Positions 4,651 to 5,339 of a stretch of 5,339 bases of DNA are shown here, in pieces. Location of the stretch: the NCBI GenBank assembly GCA_003353825.1, contig PIVW01000406.1, positions 1 through 5,339 of the forward strand. The letters are read 5' to 3'. Position numbers and translations under genes: made by a program. Source of the DNA: Chloroflexota bacterium. Its GTDB lineage: Bacteria; Chloroflexota; Anaerolineae; J102. Within the stretch, counting starts at the first letter, position 1; each line of letters starts with the position of its first letter. Under the pieces are notes generated by a model. It was not told where the DNA came from. It made no database searches and saw nothing but the letters and a program-made list of their open reading frames with translations.

Positions 4651-5076
4651 ATGGTATTACATTCAGTCACGGTATCACAGACACTTTATCAACGGTTAGA
4701 ACAACAAGCACAAACAAAACATGCGTCGGTTGACGAGGTAGTGCAGCAAACACTGAGTCGACATCTCCCCCCTTTGCTTGAAGTAGAAGAGGATTTGCCA
4801 TTGGATCTGCAGACTGAACTTGAAGCCATGGCTCTGTTATCAGATGATGCTCTTTGGGCGTTGGCACGCAGCAGTCTATCCCAAGTGCAACTAGAGGATA
4901 TGGAGACTTTAAACCGCCAAGCTCAGCTCACAGATCTGACTGACGACCAAGAAGAGCATCGTAAAGCGCTGCTGGACGCATATGATCGGGTGGTGCTGCG
5001 TCGAGCACACGCAACCACGCTTCTGCAGGGTCGTGGGTTTAAAATAGCTGACCAATCACTATTGCAGGATGCATGA
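4651..5076 (+). CDS. RHH-like small protein, probable partner of a lost HNH nuclease or other toxin
   Basis: A 141-aa soluble protein of unproven function. Residues 4-39 (HSVTVSQTLYQRLEQQAQ, then ASVDEVVQQTLSRHL) look like a ribbon-helix-helix module: a short strand, then two helices. The rest is acidic and helical: ELEAMALLSDDALWALARSSL at 56-76 (Leu/Ala-rich, DDALW core), LTDLTDDQEEHRKALLDAYD about 93-112, and VVLRRAHATTLLQGRGF at 114-130. From memory, this architecture occurs in Chloroflexota and Cyanobacteria, often directly upstream of a small HNH endonuclease gene. Here the stop (TGA 5074-5076) overlaps an ATG as ATGA, the usual coupling, but the overlapping frame ends after 11 codons. 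The start at 4651 is chosen for its GGAG; an upstream ATG at 4600 would add 17 residues of poor quality. Alternative: a standalone DNA-binding regulator. Confidence 0.7.
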   Translation: MVLHSVTVSQTLYQRLEQQAQTKHASVDEVVQQTLSRHLPPLLEVEEDLPLDLQTELEAMALLSDDALWALARSSLSQVQLEDMETLNRQAQLTDLTDDQEEHRKALLDAYDRVVLRRAHATTLLQGRGFKIADQSLLQDA

Positions 5077-5108
5077 GCACAACTTTCCAAGACAAACGCA
5101 TTTTATGA
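5073..5108 (+). pseudogene. Vestigial coupled start of a lost downstream gene
   Basis: The ATG at 5073 overlaps the stop of the RHH-like gene by ATGA with AGGA at 5066-5069 just before it, the layout of a translationally coupled second gene. The frame reads MSTTFQDKRIL and then a TGA at 5106-5108. No HNH, PIN or RelE motif is seen in the other forward frames to the window end. It may be the relic of a deleted partner or chance. Confidence 0.25.
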
Positions 5109-5339
5109 AATACGAAACCACGCAACCACCACACCCTAAATCACAAAGGCCACCGCGGCATGGTGGGCCATTAGGCACACTCTCTCGCTATCGTCGCCAG
5201 ATCCTTGCCCTAACCGAACTGGCTCTTTGGGATTTTGCGTGACGAACACGAATCTCGGCCGATGGCGCCACTACATCTCGTGGTTAGCGATGTCAGACGC
5301 CCAGATAAAGGGCGGTAAAAATCCGCACCACGCGAAATC
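5109..5339. other. 3' non-coding end with overlapping hairpins
   Basis: I see no gene here. A 45-codon plus-strand frame (5105-5242) lacks a ribosome binding site and family resemblance. A second forward frame stays open from about 5141 to the window edge without a usable start. Near the end CGCCC (5298-5302) pairs with GGGCG (5310-5314) over a 7-nt loop, while GCGG (5312-5315) can pair with CCGC (5323-5326) over TAAAAAT; the two stems compete for the same bases. The style resembles intergenic repetitive DNA. Confidence 0.3.

Noticed and set aside
5105..5242. 45-codon plus-strand frame
   Set aside because: No ribosome site, Pro/Arg-rich without a family; it overlaps the end of the 11-codon frame and is not supportable as a gene.
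1..5339. CRISPR array, rRNA or tRNA
   Set aside because: No regularly spaced repeats of CRISPR length and no conserved RNA gene segments were seen on either strand.

Overview
The window looks like an accessory stretch of a free-living bacterium, most likely a Chloroflexota member (Anaerolineae/Caldilineae-like). That assignment is inferred only from the gene set and a moderate base composition. The gene set is an AcuB-like CBS-ACT protein, a secreted or membrane-anchored SGNH hydrolase, BrnT/BrnA, VapB/VapC, a COG1672-type ATPase and a ribbon-helix-helix-like small protein. No rRNA, tRNA, CRISPR array, transposase or phage gene was seen.

Layout. Bases 1-524 (+) hold the C-terminal two thirds of a CBS-CBS-ACT protein whose start lies outside the window. 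Bases 565 to about 1745 (+) hold an SGNH/GDSL hydrolase gene broken twice: an exact 8-bp tandem duplication at 1295-1310 shifts the frame, and the C-terminal part that should carry the catalytic Asp-His pair is missing. A compact brnT-brnA toxin-antitoxin operon follows on the minus strand (2417 down to 1856), with a strong promoter and almost no leader. Bases 2625-2861 (+) encode a complete VapB antitoxin whose vapC partner starts in overlap but keeps only about 25 VapC-like residues. The VapC-like reading ends 2 nt from the stop codon of the next gene. That gene is a full-length minus-strand ATPase (4352 down to 2916) with a P-loop at the N-terminus and a DUF234-type, PD-(D/E)XK-like nuclease core at the C-terminus.

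An intergenic region of about 300 bp (4353-4650) separates the ATPase from a divergently transcribed 141-aa protein (4651-5076, +). This protein has a ribbon-helix-helix-like N-terminus and is of a type that, as I recall, is usually paired with an HNH endonuclease. Here its stop overlaps an ATG by ATGA, but that frame dies after 11 codons. The last 260 bases contain no convincing gene.

Reading of the whole. From about 1850 to 5100 this is a toxin-antitoxin-rich island in partial decay. One TA pair looks intact (brnTA), one has lost its toxin (vapBC), and one RHH-type protein has no visible partner. In the middle sits a well-preserved P-loop ATPase/nuclease fusion with its own promoter, whose -35 lies inside a perfect 7-bp inverted repeat. 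The ATPase has good sequence support for a regulated, intact function of unknown biology, and is the strongest candidate in the window for something undescribed.
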